A stretch of 64,000 bases of DNA from Ascaphus truei (GCA_036426205.1 WSYH01002501.1:1-64000), one strand, 5' to 3'. Numbered from the stretch's first letter, positions 33,246-44,877 are shown. The notes: generated by a model not told the origin, from the letters alone. A program made the numbers and translations.

Positions 33246-34195
33246 TCACCCCTTAAAATCTTGCCTCCTAGAAGGGAGCGTTGCAACACTATGCAAGACC
33301 CTAAACAGGTAGGTACAAATAGATATAAAAAAGAAAAGATTTTCCCACATGGGTTAGGATGCAGCCATCTTTGATTAGTGACGTTACATGTGGCATTGGG
33401 AAGTTTGCTAACACTTCACGTTAATTTGGGTGTCAAAACGAGGGTGATCTCAATCAACATCAATTTGCATTGTCTCGCTGTCATGCTCTCCAGCGCTGTA
33501 AGAGTTAAACCCGAGGACATGGCAGCCTGTGCCTGGTTACTGCAGGTATTGACCGATGTGCTGTGGTCCTCACACATCCATTCTGAACACGTACACACTG
33601 AGCGCTGGTTGCTGAGGCAACGGGAACCATAGGAAACATTTTCAGCTACTAAAATCCCCACCACAGCACCCCCTCATCCCCCACCCACGCTTGGGCTGCT
33701 TCAGAAACTATGGCTAACGAGTCAGTGTCTGGCTAAGAAGGAAATTAACCCCTTCTTCACGGAGGCTTTATTTTACCGGTACTTTTCCGGCTACGCTACA
33801 AACCCCACAAAAGCCCTATTCAGTGAGAGAAACAAGAAAGTGTGATGGTTTGTGTATCATTTCAGCTGAAGAAATAAGTGGGAAGGTTTATCCCCAGGCA
33901 CAGATTTATTGCAGCCACCACGACGCCCACTCATCCCGTGTGTAAATTCGGCTGTGTTTTTACTAATTGGGGTAGATTTGGCCATCATGGAGCCTCCCTT
34001 CTGATCATTTTCTATGATGGACTTCACTTCTTCTCACGCATTTCACTGGCAATATGATGGGAGGTGTCTGTGCGTGCACGGTCGCGCTGTACAATACGTC
34101 CTATTTCCAGGCCGGTTGTATCTTGAAGCAAATATTAAAGTACTGGGATGGTTTCAAGTCCTCCAGAAAAGAAGTGGCATAGCGTCCTTCCCCGT
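33246..34195. other. No gene recognised
   Basis: No supported gene or repeat. Confidence 0.5.
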
Positions 34196-35385
34196 TCCGC
34201 CTCATCCCGTCCCACCTTATCCCGCTGCATCCCATCTCATCCCGCCCCATCCCACCTCACCCAGCCTAATCACGCCTCACCCGAATCATCCCGCCTCACT
34301 GAGCCTCATCCCACCTCAATCAGCCTCATTCCGCCTCAATCAGCTTCATCCCACCTCACCCAGTCTCCCAAACCTCATCCCGCCTCACTCAGCCTTATGC
34401 TGTCTCACCCAGCCTCACTGAGTCTCATCCCTTCTCACTCGGCCTCATCCCACCTCTTTCAGCCTCACTTCACCTCACCCACCCTCATGCAGCCACATCC
34501 CGCCTCATCCACCTAACCCCGCCTCATCCCGAATCATCCTGCTTCACCCCGCCTCAACAAACCTCTTTCAGCCTCATCCCGCCTCACTCAGTCTCATCCA
34601 CCTCATCCCGTCTGACCCCGCCTCACGAACTTTATCCCGCCTCACCGAGCTTCATCCCGTCTCACCCTGCCTCATCCTGTCTCACCCCGCCTCATCCCGA
34701 ATCACCCCCACCTCATGCCACCTCATCCGCCCCACCCGCCTCATCCTGAATCACCCCGCCTCATCCTGAATCACCCCGCTTCACGCAGCTCCATTCTGCC
34801 TCACCCAGCCTCATCCGCCTCATCCAGTCTCACCCTGCCTCATCCTGTTTTCACCCGCGCTTCATCCCGCCTCATCCCGAATCACCCCGCTTCTTCCCAC
34901 ATCATCCCGCCTCATCCAGTCACACCCCTCCTCATCCTGTTTTCACCCCCATCTCATTCCGCCTCATCCAGCCTCGCCCCAAATCACCCTGCCTGACCCC
35001 GCCTCACCCAGCCCCATCCTGCCTCACCCCGCCTCATGCCACCACACCAGCCTCATCTCGTCTCACCTAGCCTCATTTCACCTTATCTCACCTCACCAAG
35101 CCTCATCCCGCCTCATCTCACCTCACCCCACCTTATCCCGTCTCACCCAGCTTCATTCTGCCTCTTCCCGTCCCACCCAACCTCATCCCGCCTCATCTCA
35201 CCTTACCACACCTTATCCCATCTCACCAAGATTCATTCCGCCTCATCCAGCCTCACCCCGAATCACCCCATATCATCCTGCCTCACCCAGCCTCATCCCA
35301 CCACACCCTGCCTCATCCCGATTCACCCAGCATCCTCCCACTTCACCCTGCCTCAATCAGCTTCATCCCGTATCACAAGTGCCAG
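34196..35385. repeat. CTCATCCCGC minisatellite, left part
   Basis: Roughly 1.2 kb of degenerate tandem repeats of a 10-base unit (CTCATCCCGC / CTCACCCAGC), often in 20-base dimers. Open frames of Pro/His/Ser/Ala repeats arise from it. The array is interrupted by a gypsy element and continues at 41145. Confidence 0.9.
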
Positions 35386-35397
35386 GGATAGATGCGC

Positions 35398-35567
35398 GCT
35401 CTGTAACGCCGGTGCGAGAATCCAAGATGGCGGCCGCGGCGTGAGTAGCAGGAAGTGCCGCACGCCGGCAGGGGTAGCGATGAGGGGCAGAGGCAGCAGC
35501 AGCTGCAGTATTGGTAATGGGTAAGGAGGGGTCACGTCGCAGGGGACGTGGCCCCCAATTCCTTACA
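35398..35567 (-). repeat. 3' LTR (partial) of chromovirus
   Basis: GCTCTGTAACGCC to ATTCCTTACA, sharing 40983-41144 with a small indel. On the minus strand it starts TGTAAGGAAT right after the purine-rich tract (plus GTACCCCCCCTACCC from 35568). Confidence 0.8.
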
Positions 35568-35576
35568 GTACCCCCC

Positions 35577-35906
35577 CTACCCTTCAGAATCGATCCAAGG
35601 CTTCTGTGGGAATTTCTTATGGAAGCGATCCAAGAGAACTAGAGCATGGATGTCCTCCTTGGGTACCCTAGAGAGTTCCTCTGGGCCATAACCCTTCCAG
35701 TGAACACGGAATTGTTTCTTTCCTCTGGATACGCGGGAATCCATGATTGCCTGGATTTCGAATTCAGGGTGTCCTTGGACCGTGACTGGTTTGGAGTTAT
35801 GGGTCTTAGCAGGGAACCGTTTGCTCTGGTTGAATGGCTTGAGCAAGGAAACGTGGAATACGTTTGGAATCCTCATGGAAGACAGAAGTTGCAGACGAAA
35901 TGCCAC
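35577..35906 (-). pseudogene. Chromodomain region of chromovirus integrase
   Basis: The integrase C-terminal tail (RIPNVFHVSLLKPFN) is followed by a chromodomain: FEIQAIMDSRVSRGKKQFRV, then HWKGYGPEELS and a DIHALVLLDRFHKKFP end. The conserved HWKGYGPEE core is intact, including the Trp. In chromoviruses this module is thought to steer integration to modified histones (heterochromatin). It is in a different frame from the preceding integrase part. Confidence 0.88.
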
Positions 35907-35915
35907 AGGATTGAT

Positions 35916-36392
35916 TTATTCCTGGATCAGAAAAGGCCCTAAGATTCGGGGTGCCAATTTCAGGGTCGGAGACTTCAACTTGATTTTCTTGGACGAAAGC
36001 CAAACTCGGTCCCCTGGCTTGTAATTAGGGGCCTGTTGACGACGGTGGTCTGCCTGAGACTTGAATTTCTGAGCGGCACTAAGAAGCGCGGACTGGATCT
36101 TGATCCATGACTCCTGAAGAGTAGTTACCCGTTCATCAGCCGCCGGCACTCCTAACGGAATGTTTGAGATTGGCAGTCGACTTGGGTGGAAACCATAATT
36201 CACGAAGAACGGGGTTTCGAGCATGGATTCATTACGAAGTGAATTGGTTGCAAATTCTGCCCAAGGTAGCAGGTCAACCCAATTATGTGAATCGGAAATA
36301 AAACACCGTAGGTATTGTTCCAGCGTTTGATTTAGTCTCTCAGTTTGCCCATTAGTCTGGGGGTGATAACCTGACGAGAAGGATAGCGCCAT
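35916..36392 (-). pseudogene. Integrase, Glu motif and C-terminal domain
   Basis: SSGYHPQTNGQTERLNQTLE carries the catalytic Glu; further on are NYGFHPSRLP and YKPGDRVWLSSKKI (the GPF-type C-terminal domain, ending at LAPRILGPFLI). It follows the core fragment 36442-36753 after a short broken stretch at 36393-36441 in which the usual DRG...F motif is lost. Confidence 0.85.
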
Positions 36393-36441
36393 GCCAAGCC
36401 TCTTGGAGAAAGCACGCCAAATTCGATATAAATTGTGTGCC

Positions 36442-36753
36442 TCAGTCCGAGACTATGGATGTAGGTATCCCATGGATGCGAAACACCTCCTTGGTGAAGA
36501 TATCAGCTAGGGTGGGCGAGGAGGGAAGTCCTTTGAGTGGAACAGTGTGGGCCTGTTTTGAAAAACGGTCAACGATGACCAAAATGGTATTCATCGCTCT
36601 GGAAGGTGGTAGATCCACAATGAAATCCATTGAAATATGTGACCATGGACGTTCAGGTACTGGCAAGGGCATGAGCAGGCATGAGCAAGCCTGAGGGTCT
36701 TTGATGAAGACTCTTGTTTTGTGCGCATACTGGACAAGCACTAGTAAATTCAT
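36442..36753 (-). pseudogene. Integrase catalytic core, first part
   Basis: RPWSHISMDFIVDLPPS with the first catalytic Asp, VIVDRFSKQAHTVPL, and HGIPTSIVSD with the second Asp just before the frame ends. It overlaps the end of the RNase H/zinc-binding frame, marking a frameshift near 36653-36753. Confidence 0.85.
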
Positions 36754-37615
36754 GAACCATCTTTGCCATATTAGGCCACCAAAAAGTATGCTTGATATGA
36801 TCCAAAGTTCTTTTGAAGCCAGGATGGCCGGCTGAACAGACGGAGTGGCCCCATTCTAGTATCTTTTGATGAAACCTAGGTGCCGCATAAAGAGTTCCTT
36901 CCGGTACCTCTAGACCACTCGGAATTTGTGTTTGAGCTTCAACGATTTTTTCGAGAATGTCAAATGAGTTGGCGGAAATTATAAACTTAGAGGGTACGAT
37001 AGTTTCAGGGGTTTCTTCGGATCTTTCCTCAGGAGAAAATTGTCGGGACAAGGCATCAGTTTTTGTGTTCTTAGAACCAGGAATATAAGGCAGAGTATAA
37101 TTAAATCTTGAGAAAAATAGTGGCCAACGGGCTTGACGAGACCCCAGACGACGTGCACTTTCGATATAAAGAAGATTTTTATGATCGGTCAATATAGAAA
37201 TAGGTTCACGGGAGCCTTCCAGGAGATGTCGCCATTCCTGTAAGGACATCTTGACATCATAGTTCTTTTCAGCGGGCGCAAACTTCTTTGAAAAAAAAAC
37301 GCATGGATGAAGCTTATCTCGAGGGAAGAATCTCTGCGACAGGATGGCGCCTGCACCACAATCAGAAGCATAAACTTCTAAAGTAAAAGGAAGACTAACA
37401 TCGGGATGTCGCAGAATGGGTGCCGAGACGAAAGCTTGTTTCAGGGTTTCGAAGGACGAGACGGCAAGCGGAGGCCATACAGACGGGTCAGCTCCCTTCT
37501 TGGTAAGGGCAGTAATGGGAGCCATAGTGGTAGAAACATTTCGGATGAATTTCCTATAGTAAATGGAGAAGCCCAAAAACGCTGGATGGCTTTGACAGAG
37601 TTGGGCTGAGGCCAA
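36653..37615 (-). pseudogene. RT thumb, RNase H and integrase zinc-binding domain
   Basis: Begins LGFSIYYRKFIRNVS (RT end). RNase H follows, but the first catalytic motif, usually VDAS, is VYAS, and about ten residues containing the catalytic Glu are missing between NYDVK and [20 protein letters not shown] keeps its Asp. The integrase HHCC part reads AGHPGFKRTLDHIKHTFWW and CPVCAQNK. RNase H is therefore doubly inactivated. The start is not an ATG; the frame is entered by a frameshift from RT. Confidence 0.85.
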
Positions 37616-37617
37616 TC

Positions 37618-38901
37618 CTAAACAGCCTTAAGTTTTTCAGGGTCCATTGAAAATCCTTTATCTGAAATTATATAGCCTAAGAAGGCAGTAGAGGTTTGAT
37701 GAAAAAGACATTTCTCGAGCTTAGCGTAGAGATTATTGACACGAAGGCGAGCGAGAACGAGCCTGGTATGCTGGACATGATCTTGAAGATTTTTAGAAAA
37801 AATTAGGATATCGTCCAGATAGACGATTACGAAAGAGTTGAGAACATCACGGAAGACATCATTCATAAAATCCTGAAAAACAGCAGGAGCATTGCATAAG
37901 CCGAAGGGCATTACAAGATACTCGTAGTGGCCGCTTCTGGTATTGAAGGCAGTCTTCCATTCATCGCCTTCTCGGATGCAAACAAGATTGTATGCTCCTC
38001 GGAGGTCTAGCTTGGAAATTGTTTTTGCCCCTTGTAGCCTATCAAAAGGTTCGGAGATCAGCGGAAGGGGGTATCGATTCTTGTCTGTGATGAGATTGAG
38101 CCCTCGGTAATCAATGCATGGTCTCAGGGATCCGTCTTTCTTTTTGACAAAAAAGAAACCGGCACCAGCGGGGGACGAAGAATTACGAATTAATCCTTTT
38201 TCAAGGTTTTCTTTGATGTATGCTGCCATGGCTTCAGTTTCAGGGAGAGACATGGGGTAGGACATACATTTCGGAAGAATAGCGCCGGGAACCAGATAAA
38301 TGGGGCAATCATAAGGTCTGTGAGGAGGTAGAACCTCCGATTCTGTCTTGCTAAACACGTCGATGAAATCCGCATATACTTCAGGAAGAGCGGAATCATT
38401 AGCCGGGGGCGTCTCCACTCCCGCAAGGACTGTGGTAGGAGAAATGACCGGCAAAGGTGAGGCGTCTGACTCTGGCTCCCACTGAATTGTCTTGCCATCC
38501 CTCCAATCAATGCGTGGGTTGTGCTGCTGTAGCCAGGGTAATCCTAGGATAACTGGAACGGCAGGAGAGTGCATCACGTCAAAGGATATGATTTCGGTAT
38601 GAGTACCGGCAGAAAGGGTGAGAGAAAGAGTCTCTAACGGGATGAAGGCAGGTTGCAAAGGATGACCATCAATAGTCTCGAGGCCAATCGGCGACTTCTT
38701 AGCGAGGAGCGGAATTTTGTTATGAGTAGCAAAATCTTGATCCACAAAGTTACCACCGGATCCTGAATCAAGAAAAGTGGCGGTGGTTACGAGAAAATTC
38801 GGACCTTCAAACGAGACTGGAAGCATAATTCTCTTAGGGAGTCCCTTTTCAGATATAGGGTGAGAAGATATTGACCCCAAAATGAGTTCCTCTTGCCCCA
38901 T
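37618..38901 (-). pseudogene. Protease and reverse transcriptase of chromovirus
   Basis: A 427-codon open frame. Protease: [14 protein letters not shown] near residue 45, and [67 protein letters not shown] and the catalytic YLDD in [12 protein letters not shown], then [19 protein letters not shown]. Catalytic residues are kept. The frame ends in a TAG at KLKAV, where the RT continues (NSVKAIQR), so a single nonsense codon plus a nearby shift separates it from the RNase H frame. Confidence 0.9.
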
Positions 38902-38931
38902 TGGTCATGTTTGTTCTTTGGGCCTTAAAGG

Positions 38932-38973
38932 ACAAAAACGTACCGTATGCTCAGGAGATCTACAGTAGTAGCA
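38932..38973 (-). other. Nucleocapsid zinc knuckle of chromovirus gag
   Basis: On the minus strand CYYCRSPEHTVRFC, a complete CX2CX4HX4C motif that would bind genomic RNA. Just downstream the pol frame begins in a different phase. Confidence 0.8.
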
Positions 38974-39038
38974 AAGGCCCTCATTCCGGCGACGAGCCCT
39001 TTCGGCAGTCCGGTCAGGAGTTCTATCGGCAGTCCTGT

Positions 39039-39787
39039 CGGTATTATGGAACTCGACTGACAATCTGCATGGGTTCCACAGCATCTAGAACAGGGCGAAT
39101 AGCTGGGAAGGACCTGGGAAGAATAGGGTCAGAAGAGAAAATTCTGGGACGCTGGCGTTCATGACAGCGCTGTTGAAAGCGCTGATCCACTTGTATACAT
39201 GTGTGATTCTAGTATCTTTTGATGAAACCTGGGTGCCGCATAAAGAGTTCCTTCCGGTACCTCTAGACCACTCGGAATTTGTGTTTGAGCTTCAATGATT
39301 TTTTTCGAGAATGTCAAATGAGTTGGCGGAAATTATAAACTTAGAGGGTACGATAGTTTCAGGGCTTTCTTCGGATCTTTCCTCAGGAGAAAATTGTCAG
39401 GAAAAGGCATCAGCTTTTGTGTTCTTAGAACCGGGAATATAAGGCAGAGTATAAGTAAATCTTGAGAAAAATAGTGCCCAACGGGCTTGACGAGACCCCA
39501 GACGATGTGCATTTTCGATATAAAGAAGATTTTTATGATCGGTCAATATAGAAATAGGTTCGCGGGAGCCTTCCAGGAGATGTCGCCATTCCACTCGGTA
39601 TTACGGAACTCGACTGACAATCTGCATGGGTTCCACAGCATCTAGAACAGGGCGAATAGCTGGGAAGGACCTGGGAAGAATAGGGTCAGAAGAGAAAATT
39701 CTGGGACGCTGGCGTTCATGACAGCGCTGTTGAAAGCGCTGATCCACTCGTATACATGTGTGATTCTAGTATCTTTTGATGAAACCT
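39039..39787 (-). repeat. Chimeric internal duplication in chromovirus
   Basis: A 190-bp segment occurs at 39039-39230 and again at 39596-39787. Between them, 39206-39592 is a second copy of the RNase H region otherwise at 36853-37238 (including the HKNLLYI block). Pol sequence thus sits inside the gag/NC part, best explained by template switching during reverse transcription. Confidence 0.8.
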
Positions 39788-39902
39788 GAAAGAGTTCCTT
39801 CCGGTACCTCTAGACCACTCGGAATTGTGCGATCAATTCCTCCAATCCCTGGGGCCTGGGCTGGACTGCAAGTTCATCCTTTACAGAATCGGCCAAACCT
39901 TG

Positions 39903-40468
39903 CTAAAACACAGCAATAAGGGCTTCTTGGTTCCAATGCGTCTCCGCCGCGACAGTCCGGAATTCCAATGCGTATTTGGCTATGGACCTACGACCTTGAG
40001 ACAATGGAACAAGAGAAGCAGCGGCAGTATCTCTGCGGGCGGGAATATCGAATACCTGCTGGAATTTTTGGCGGAAGAGCTGGTAATCCTGGGTGATTTC
40101 CGCACGCAACTCCCAGAAGGGAGAGGCCCATGCCAAGGCGTCCCGTTAAGAGAGTAAACATAGGCTACCTTGGTGCGTCCGGTGGGGAACAGGCTGGGAG
40201 AAATCTCAAACTGTATTTAAAATTGGTTCAAAAACCCACGACAGGCTAGAGGGTCACCCGCATATGCTTTAGGCGTAGGAATCCTGAGTTCTGGTGGCCG
40301 ATTGCCACCCTGCGCGGCTGGGGCCGGTGGCGGAATAGGCTGTAGTGAAAGCTGGGAAAGCTGTAGTACTAGGCTTGAGATCTGAGTTCCCAAAGTATCA
40401 ATGCAAAGCGCAAGTCCCCTGATTATTTGGCCCACCTCAGTCAGGTCTGTTTCTGTTGGGCTCTGCAT
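39903..40468 (-). pseudogene. Gag of chromovirus
   Basis: Starts MQSPTETDLTEVGQIIRGLA, with a Gln/Leu-rich helix and a Pro-rich linker, then PKAYAGDPLACRGFLNQF and a stop (TAA). The capsid continues in open frame 39903-40136: EITQDYQLFRQKFQQVFDIP and RRSIAKYALEFRTVAAETHW. These match the retrotransposon Gag capsid family. The capsid end adjoins the chimeric duplication. Confidence 0.8.
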
Positions 40469-40982
40469 AATGTCACGCTGTGCAGCCCGCAGACCAGGCC
40501 AATCCCCTGTACTGAGGTGGGATGTTGAATATACACACCGACAGCAGAGGGAGCGGGTCCGGGATGTGGTTGTAGCGTGGCCAGGCCTGGGTTAAGATTC
40601 AGAATAGTCGTTGTACTTGGCGAGTTCAGGAGTATAGAGAGTTCCGTAGTCAAATCCGTTTCCGTGTCCAAGGGTCTGAGAGGTAAGAATCGTGATGGGT
40701 AAGCCGAAGTCGGGAGCCAGAGAAAGTAGTCACACAAGCCGGTACAAATCTGCAGGAGTAAAGACAAAAAGGAGCATGACACAGTTTCCAGGCTACACAG
40801 GAAGCAAGGAGCTATGCAGAGCAAGGAGGAAGTGACAGAGCAGGGTATTTAAAGCAGTATCCACAAATCCAGACGGGGGGGGTGACGAGGAGCAGCTCCT
40901 GAGAGGCTGGGAGTAACAGGGCTCAGCTGAGAGTACAGGAGGCGTGGCAAGAACTCCCGGGCTGAGCGGGCGGCGGAGGCAG

Positions 40983-41144
40983 GCTCTGTAACGCCAGTGC
41001 GAGAATCCAAGATGGCGGCCGCGGCGTGAGTAGCAGGAAGTGCCGCGCGCCGGCAGGGGTAGCGATGAGGCAGCAGTAGCTGCAGTACTGGTAGTGGGTA
41101 AGGAGGGGTCACGTCGCAGGGGACGTGGCCCCCGATTCCTTACA
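40983..41144 (-). repeat. 5' LTR of chromovirus, part shared with 3' LTR
   Basis: GCTCTGTAACGCC to ATTCCTTACA. The LTR probably extends further left, perhaps to about 40472 just before gag (minus-strand TTTAAATA near 40850 could be its TATA element), but the 3' LTR lacks that part so the limit cannot be proved here. Confidence 0.75.
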
Positions 41145-41590
41145 CTCACCCAGATTCATCCGCCTCACCCAGCCTCATCCGGAATTATCCCGCCTCACCC
41201 AGCCTCATCCCGAATCAACCCACCTTATCCCGCCTCACCGAGCCTCACCCAGCATCATTCCGAATTATTCAGCCTCACCCAGCCTCATTCCACCTTATCC
41301 CACTTCATCTGCCTCACTCCGCCTCATCCCAATTCACCCCACTCTTCCCCCTGCTTCATCCCGTCTCACCCCGCCTCATCCAGTCTCATCCTGTCTCACC
41401 AAGCCTCATCCCGCCTCACGCAGCCTCATCCCGCCTCACACAGCCTCATCTCGACTCACCAAGCCTCATCCCGCCTCACGCAGCCTCATCCCGCCTCACA
41501 CAGCCTCATCTCGCCTCACCAAGCCTCATCCCGCCTCACGCAGCCTCATCCCGCCTCACCCAGCATCATCCCGCCTCACTCACCCAGCCG
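41145..41590. repeat. CTCATCCCGC minisatellite, right part
   Basis: Continuation of the array at 34196-35385, here with a higher-order unit of 60 bases (three near-identical copies between about 41400 and 41580). Confidence 0.9.
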
Positions 41591-42897
41591 CATACACAGG
41601 TATATACATAAAGGTGGGAAGTACCTATATATACATACATACATACATACACACACATATATATATATATACACATTTGGATGGATAGTACCTACATGCA
41701 TGTACTTTGGTCTTTGGAGCACTTCATGCTCAATGGCTGACCATCAGATACTGCACGTGGACGGAGCAACATCACCTAGCAATGGAGCCGCGAGGACTGG
41801 GTAGCACGCAGGATGAGCAGGAAGTTAGCATGAGCCCCAGGTGAGGTTCGGCCATGACTGGTGGAGTGAGAGGAGGAGAGGAGAGAAGTGAGAGGAGGAG
41901 AGAGGCCGCAAGCAGAACTATACAGAGTAAGAAAGAGAGGGAAAGAGCCAGTGAAATGGCAAAGTCTGGGAAAGATAGAAATACATTAAACGAGAGATAA
42001 GAAGGACAGGATTCATCTGGTTCATAATACCAATATCAACAGCACTTATTTCTGTATTTAAGCCCTTTGCTGCTGGCCTATCTGTCAGGAAAGGGGTTCA
42101 CGCGTCAATATTCCCTCCGCCCCTCCAAATACCAGCGTTTTGGTGACAAGTTATTATACAAAGGAGCTTATTCATTCAAATACAATAGTGCCGATCAGGG
42201 CATTACCGAACGGATACTCACTGAAGTCAATGTGCTCTGATGGGCACTATTACAGTTTCATTAATAACCCAATATATATCCACATAACCATGGATGTGAT
42301 AAACTGGGAGAACTATTAGTATTAAATAATGTCGTTTGGAGGTGGAATAAGCAACTTTTATTATCATATTTAGGAAATATTTTTCAGGCTTCAAATATTT
42401 GACCCAAGATTTCAACGCAGATTAACGGCAATTAAATAATGAGCAGAAAAGCAGGGAAGTGAAGAGAAACATTAAAAAGGACACATTATAGTACAAGTGA
42501 TTCGCTCCAAACTCTGCTATGTATATTCATTCGTTCAAACGCAAACATGTCACAGCAATGATGCTAATTGTAACTAAGAGTCACATACTAAGGATAACTT
42601 CTTGTAACTTAAATTTACAGCCACACCAGTCTGATCAGTCATCTCAGAGGAGAGAGTGAGATGGGAGGGGCAGACGGAGTCAAGAAATATACTAAGAAGG
42701 ACTCTATTTGGACGCGTGTGTGTGTATATATTCCTTCGATTATTATAATTTATTTATGAAGTGTCAAAATATATTCAGACCATAACAATAAAATTACAGA
42801 ATACATAAGTAGTTACGGGCCCTGGACCCATAGAGCTCACAAACTAAACGGGATGGAGAGTGAAAACATTCATTTCAATATGTACTGTATGTCCGTG
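41591..42897. other. No gene; simple repeats
   Basis: (CATA)n and (TA)n simple sequence at 41625-41675, a purine-rich GAGAGGAGAG tract at 41870-41910, and otherwise unremarkable AT-rich DNA. Confidence 0.5.
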
Positions 42898-42996
42898 GAA
42901 GAAACTGGCGGATCCCGGGCACTTCGGATTTGCAGAGAAGAATTTATTATTTTTCTCTGTAAATCCGAAGTGCCCTGGATCCTCCAATTTCTTTCA
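42898..42996. repeat. Hairpin with ~42-bp stem and short loop
   Basis: AGAAACTGGCGGATCCCGGG continues to TTGCAGAGAA, a 13-base loop (GAATTTATTATTT) and the inverse with few mismatches. Its size and shape resemble a microRNA precursor, but a small foldback element is as likely. Confidence 0.7.
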
Positions 42997-43429
42997 TATA
43001 CTCTGAAACTACAACAGACAGGTTGTTTCCCTGAACCACGGAGCACCGGTACATTAAGAGAAGGTATACTGCTGATATTAGTACTTTTTAAGGTGTGCAA
43101 GGCTACTCTCTGTATTTACTGTATGTCCGAGGGACATTGTGGGGGGATTTCACATTTTCTCAGGTTTGAATAGACGAATTATAACCTTGCTCCCCCTGTT
43201 TGTAGATGTCTCATAGTGTTCGGCAATCCTCTGATTATAGATTGTATATCATTTACATTCTCAGCATATGAATTCTGCAACTATCTGCTTCAAGTCAAAA
43301 TGCCCTTCTGTTTGGCAAATTAACTCTTTACAAGCCGGCCTGTGTAAGTTGGACTCTGCTACGGACAAGACTGTAACTGAGCTCTTTATAAATCAGGGCC
43401 TGACCTGGAAAGGATTTTCTTTCATATGG
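42997..43429. other. No gene recognised
   Basis: Nothing supported on either strand. Confidence 0.5.
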
Positions 43430-43559
43430 TAGATTGTAAGCTCTTTGGGGCAGGGACTCCTTCTCCTGTTGTTTTATGTCTGAAGCGCTTATTCCCATTG
43501 TATTATAATATTATGTCACGTGTATGTACCTGCTATGCGCTATATAAAGATATACATAC
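43430..43559 (+). mobile_element. LINE 3' tail, truncated copy
   Basis: GATTGTAAGCTCTTTGGGGC, GAAGCGCTTATTCCCATTGT and CGCTATATAAAGATATACAT in the usual order. The next LINE begins directly at its end. Confidence 0.8.
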
Positions 43560-44265
43560 TTATTGGGGCGGGGGGAGGGTCATGTGACTGCTTTAGATGT
43601 ATAAACACTATCCCCTTGCATTGGCAAGGTAGCATTGGCAACTAAGAGTGATGCATTTAAAGTGATCATTTTAAGTGACAATAATAGTTAGACTATAGTT
43701 ATATATATTTACTTTCTTCATGCAAGACCAATAATCTCAGCTGACATGAAATGGATCTAATTGCATTCTCTTCACAGGTATGTCCCTTGATGTGCAAGTC
43801 CTGTTTAAAAGATTTACTCAGTGGCCTTAAGCATTGATAAGTTTGATATGTCCCTTGATGTGCAAGTCCTGTTTAAAGATTACTCAGTGGTCTTAAGCAT
43901 TGAATAAGTTGGTTGTCCCTTGATGTGCAAGTCCTGTTTAAAAGATTTACTCAGGGGCCTTAAGCATTGATAAGTTTGGTATGTCCCTTATGTGCAAGTC
44001 CTGTTTAAAAGATTTACTCAGTGGCCTTAAGCATTGATAAGTTTGGTATGTTTGAATATCAAAAGGTGTTTTTTTCCCCCTCTTAACTCTGTGTTGTTAA
44101 TTGACCAACTGGAACAAGCTGATTTATTGGGGCGGGGAGTCATGTGACTGCTTTAGATGTATAAAACACATATTCCCCTTGCATTGGCAAGGTAGCATTG
44201 GCATCTTAAGAGTGACGCATTTAAAGTGATCATTTTAAGTGACAATAATAGTTAGACTATAGTTT
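43560..44265 (+). repeat. Tandem 5' region of the 2A LINE
   Basis: A 140-bp segment (TTATTGGGGCGGGG, TGACTGCTTTAGATGTATAA, to GTTAGACTATAGTT) occurs at 43560-43700 and 44125-44265. Between them are four tandem copies of about 66 bp at 43780-44052 (unit with CCCTTGATGTGCAAGTCCTG and TTAAGCATTGATAAGTTTG). GGGGCGGGG and TATAAA-like motifs suggest internal promoter monomers, as in mouse L1 5' UTRs; that role is inferred. Confidence 0.7.
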
Positions 44266-44877
44266 GACTAGAGGTGACTAGGGACTGCATCCTTTCTACA
44301 AACTCTTACTCAAGGCAACAAACGGTGAGCTTATATGACCACACTTTGATCCCATGCTTGTTAACCTGCATATTTTAACCCCACAGCCCTTTACAACTTA
44401 TTTCACTGCAGCCTCTCCCAAAACTGACTGCACAAATATAACTCCCACACCAACTCAGCCCACTGAAACCCAGAACTGACTAGCATTGCAATGCAGCAAA
44501 ACATTTGACAAGGAACAGGCACACCCCTGCTGTTTAGTCTGCACACACTCACAACAGCTCCATGCAGCACTGCCTACCTCTGGCATCATGAACCTGCTAT
44601 GTACCTTAACTTTTTTCTTTCTCCTGGCCTCATGGAGATGTTACTCCCTCTATATATTAGTCACCTGTTGTTCTCAGCGTCCGTCTCATGTTATATGTCT
44701 GTATGTATGTTTAACAGTATTACACTATGTTTTGATTTTTTTCCTTACATGGTCACCTATCACATGTGGAGCACCTACCCCAAGGAGACTATCTACGCAA
44801 CTGGTTGTATTATTATTTATTTGTCATTTTATATACACCACACACACTAAGCAGAGCGCCATTGATATATTTTTTGA

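Larger units (their letters stand above)
35398..41144 (-). mobile_element. Chromovirus-type Ty3/gypsy retrotransposon
   Basis: Minus-strand LTR element inserted in the minisatellite. From its 5' end (right) it has a 5' LTR, gag, zinc knuckle, protease-RT, RNase H, integrase, a chromodomain, a purine tract and a 3' LTR. The order PR-RT-RH-IN-chromodomain is that of chromoviruses. The left (3') LTR keeps only about 170 bp shared with the right one, so it is probably truncated, and no target duplication is clear in the repetitive target. Several frameshifts, a chimeric duplication at 39.04-39.79 kb and loss of RNase H residues make it inactive. Confidence 0.85.

Noticed and set aside
34196..35385. 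Long open frames of Pro/His/Ser/Ala repeats
   Set aside because: They are translations of a degenerate 10-base minisatellite and occur in several frames; no start context or conserved domain.
35743..36024. Plus-strand frames opposite integrase
   Set aside because: They are shadows of the minus-strand integrase and chromodomain frames.
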